Below are positions 61,237 to 62,793 of a stretch of DNA of 62,793 nt, in pieces; the stretch's first letter is position 1; each line of letters begins with the position of its first letter. The translations under genes were made by a program, and so were the position numbers. Origin of the DNA: Microbacterium album (GTDB lineage: Bacteria > Actinomycetota > Actinomycetes > Actinomycetales > Microbacteriaceae); the NCBI RefSeq assembly GCF_014643695.1, contig NZ_BMJY01000015.1:1-62793 (forward strand), given 5' to 3'. The notes beneath the pieces were generated by a model, which made no database searches, was not told the DNA's origin, and saw only the letters and a program-made list of their open reading frames with translations.

Positions 61237-62718
61237 ATGAGCGAGAACGCGGCGTCCGCGCAGGCGGACGCGAGTGCCGGGGTCGCCCCGCCGGGCGGGA
61301 TGCGCACCTTCCTGCACGTGCTGGTCAACACGGCGATCGCGAACATCACCACGAGCTACCTGTGGTTTGCGCTGACCTTCTGGGTCTACATCGAGACCGA
61401 GTCGGTGCTCGCCACGGGCGTCATCGGCGGCGCCTACATGCTGCTCGTGGCCGTGTTCAGCATGCTGTTCGGCACGCTGGTCGACCGCTTCCGCAAGAAG
61501 GCCGTGATGGTGTGGGCGACGCTCATCGCCTTCGGCGTCTTCTGCCTCGACACCGCGTTCTTCTTCGCGCTGCCGGAAGCGGCGATCCTCGACATCGAGG
61601 GCGCCCCGTGGTTCTGGATCTTCGCTGTCGTCATGCTCGCGGGGGCGGTCGTGGAGCAGCTGCGCAACATCGCGCTGTCGACGACCGTGACGCTGCTGGT
61701 CCCTGCCGAGCGGCGCGCCAACGCGAACGGTCTCGTGGGCACGGTGCAGGGCCTGATGTTCCTCGTGACGAGCGTCTTCAGCGGACTGTCGGTCGGCATG
61801 CTGGGGATGGGACCGACGCTGCTGATCGGCCTCGTGCTCATGGGGCTCGCGCTCCTCCATCTGACCCTGTTGCGGATCCCGGAGCCGGAGATCGTCTCGG
61901 CCGAGGGGCAGCCCTCGTGGATGGACGTGCGGTCGGGTTGGCGTGCGGTCCGGGCGGCCCGGGGTCTGTTCGCGCTCGTGCTGTTCACGACCCTCAACAA
62001 CCTCGTGGGCGGCGTCTACATGGCGCTCATGGACCCGTACGGCCTGACGCTGTTCTCGGTCGAGATGTGGGGCGTCTGGCTCGCCGTGGGCTCGAGCGGG
62101 TTCATCGTGGGCGGGGCGCTGATCGCCAAGTTCGGCCTCGGGCGCAACCCCGTGCGGACGATGCTCGTGGTCGCGGCCGCCATCGGGCTGGTCGGCGCGC
62201 TGTTCGGTATCCGGGAGTGGGCGTGGCTGTATGTCGCCGGCATCTGGATCTACATGGCGGCCGTGCCTGCCGTCGAGGCGGCGGAGCAGACCGTCATCCA
62301 GCGGGTCGTGCCGTACGAGAAGCAGGGCCGCGTCTTCGGCTTCGCCATGATGTTCGAAGCGGCGGCCGCGCCCATCACAGCCTTCCTCATCGCCCCGATC
62401 GCGGAGTACGCGATCATCCCGTACATGGACTCGCCTGCCGGGCAGCGGCAGTGGGGCTGGCTCCTGGGCGAGGGCGACGCCCGCGGCATCGCCCTCGTGT
62501 TCCTCGTCGCGGGGCTCGTCGCGTCCCTCCTGGCTCTGGCGGCGCTGCTCTCGCCCGTGTACCGGGTGATCTCACGGCAGTACGCCGAATCTGAGCCGCC
62601 CGAGCCGCTCGGCGACGAGCCACCCGCGGTCGCGGGCGCCGCACCCGGCCCCTCGGCGGGACCCCCACCGGGCGAGGAGGGGCACCCCGGCCCGGCGGCC
62701 GAGCCGTACCTGCGCTAG
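61237..62718 (+). CDS. MFS transporter
   Basis: 493 residues from ATG 61237. An ATG at 61207 would add ten residues, but TACCCT lies seven bases before 61237. Twelve helices; LVDRFRKKAVMVW is motif A, and VPYEKQGRVFGFAMMFEAAAAPITAF is typical of DHA3-type exporters. The C-terminal ~50 residues are Pro/Gly/Glu-rich and cytoplasmic. The stop codon TAG is part of the CTAG target of the adjacent insertion sequence, so the last codons may differ from the ancestral gene. Confidence 0.8.
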   Translation: MSENAASAQADASAGVAPPGGMRTFLHVLVNTAIANITTSYLWFALTFWVYIETESVLATGVIGGAYMLLVAVFSMLFGTLVDRFRKKAVMVWATLIAFGVFCLDTAFFFALPEAAILDIEGAPWFWIFAVVMLAGAVVEQLRNIALSTTVTLLVPAERRANANGLVGTVQGLMFLVTSVFSGLSVGMLGMGPTLLIGLVLMGLALLHLTLLRIPEPEIVSAEGQPSWMDVRSGWRAVRAARGLFALVLFTTLNNLVGGVYMALMDPYGLTLFSVEMWGVWLAVGSSGFIVGGALIAKFGLGRNPVRTMLVVAAAIGLVGALFGIREWAWLYVAGIWIYMAAVPAVEAAEQTVIQRVVPYEKQGRVFGFAMMFEAAAAPITAFLIAPIAEYAIIPYMDSPAGQRQWGWLLGEGDARGIALVFLVAGLVASLLALAALLSPVYRVISRQYAESEPPEPLGDEPPAVAGAAPGPSAGPPPGEEGHPGPAAEPYLR

Positions 62719-62793
62719 TTGTGGTGTCCAGGTAGGTTGTTGAGTCTGCTGATGGGCGGGGCTCCGATGGCGGAGTGGCGCCTGTGGTGATTG
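62715..62793 (-). CDS. IS481-type transposase, C-terminal fragment
   Basis: Reading the reverse strand from the window edge gives NHHRRHSAIGAPPISRLNN, then LPGHHN and a TAG stop at 62717-62715. HxRxHSAxGxxPPxxRLNN is the characteristic C-terminus of IS481-family DDE transposases. The rest of the gene lies outside the window. The stop codon uses the CTAG shared with the MFS gene's stop. Confidence 0.8.
   Translation of the reverse strand, partial: NHHRRHSAIGAPPISRLNNLPGHHN
62720..62793. mobile_element. End of an IS481-family insertion sequence
   Basis: The presumed terminal sequence begins TGTGGTGTCCAGGTAGG directly after GCTAGT (62714-62719), which fits the NCTAGN target known for IS481 of Bordetella. 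The element continues to the right beyond the window. The terminal repeat cannot be confirmed because the other end is not visible. Confidence 0.65.

Noticed and set aside
1..62793. CRISPR arrays, tRNA, rRNA, prophage or plasmid replication genes
   Set aside because: No regularly spaced repeats, no recognisable tRNA or rRNA sequence, and no phage or replication proteins were found.

Overview
The window is very GC-rich and densely packed. It has many GTG starts, ATGA/GTGA stop-start overlaps, coenzyme F420 genes, a BldC/MerR-type regulator and LAxTG-type surface anchoring. This points to an actinobacterium, most likely Microbacteriaceae and plausibly Microbacterium (inferred from gene content; no marker gene or database search was available). 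About 54 protein genes are supported. No rRNA, tRNA or CRISPR array was seen. The only mobile DNA is the end of an IS481-like element at the right edge.

Layout. 1-9.3 kb: a reverse-strand F420 block (fbiC, a Baeyer-Villiger-type monooxygenase, the start of an F420-dependent glucose-6-phosphate dehydrogenase), a chloramphenicol acetyltransferase-like gene, an ABC ATPase with a long acidic tail, a 3-hydroxyisobutyryl-CoA hydrolase-like gene and a luciferase-like F420 oxidoreductase. 9.6-13.1 kb: a response regulator facing a membrane histidine kinase and a degenerate GGDEF-like protein. 13.3-17.2 kb: a heterodimeric ABC exporter closed by a very long hairpin. 17.2-22.4 kb: a D,D-carboxypeptidase and a TPP-riboswitch-controlled ykoEDC thiamine-precursor transporter. 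22.5-27.6 kb: a deazaflavin-dependent reductase, an SDR, an unusual HTH-GHKL-STAS regulator, rlmN and a cytochrome b561-like protein. 27.6-35.4 kb: glycosyltransferase, glycogen-debranching-like enzyme, HspR-like regulator and a large sortase-anchored 5'-nucleotidase. 35.5-43.5 kb: enoyl-CoA hydratase, cofE, acyltransferase, thioesterase, DUF1990, putA and a TetR regulator. 43.5-53 kb: small regulator/effector pairs (TetR-SDR, MerR-membrane protein, membrane protein-XRE, MarR-MFS), an oxidoreductase, ddaH-rocD and a lipase-like hydrolase. 53-59 kb: a catabolic-looking island with an IlvD/Edd dehydratase, an FAD oxidoreductase, an IclR regulator, and a CGSC (UGSC-family) protein with its partner. 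59-62.8 kb: lipoate ligase, a second F420 luciferase-like enzyme, an MFS transporter and the IS end.

How the genes connect. Six genes make or use F420: fgd, fbiC, cofE, a Ddn-like reductase and two luciferase-like enzymes. The oddest feature is that the CofH half of FbiC has lost its radical-SAM CxxxCxxC motif while the CofG half keeps it. A second window-wide feature is a promoter -10-like hexamer exactly six bases before the start codon of about 17 genes, implying widespread leaderless translation. That pattern was used to choose several starts.
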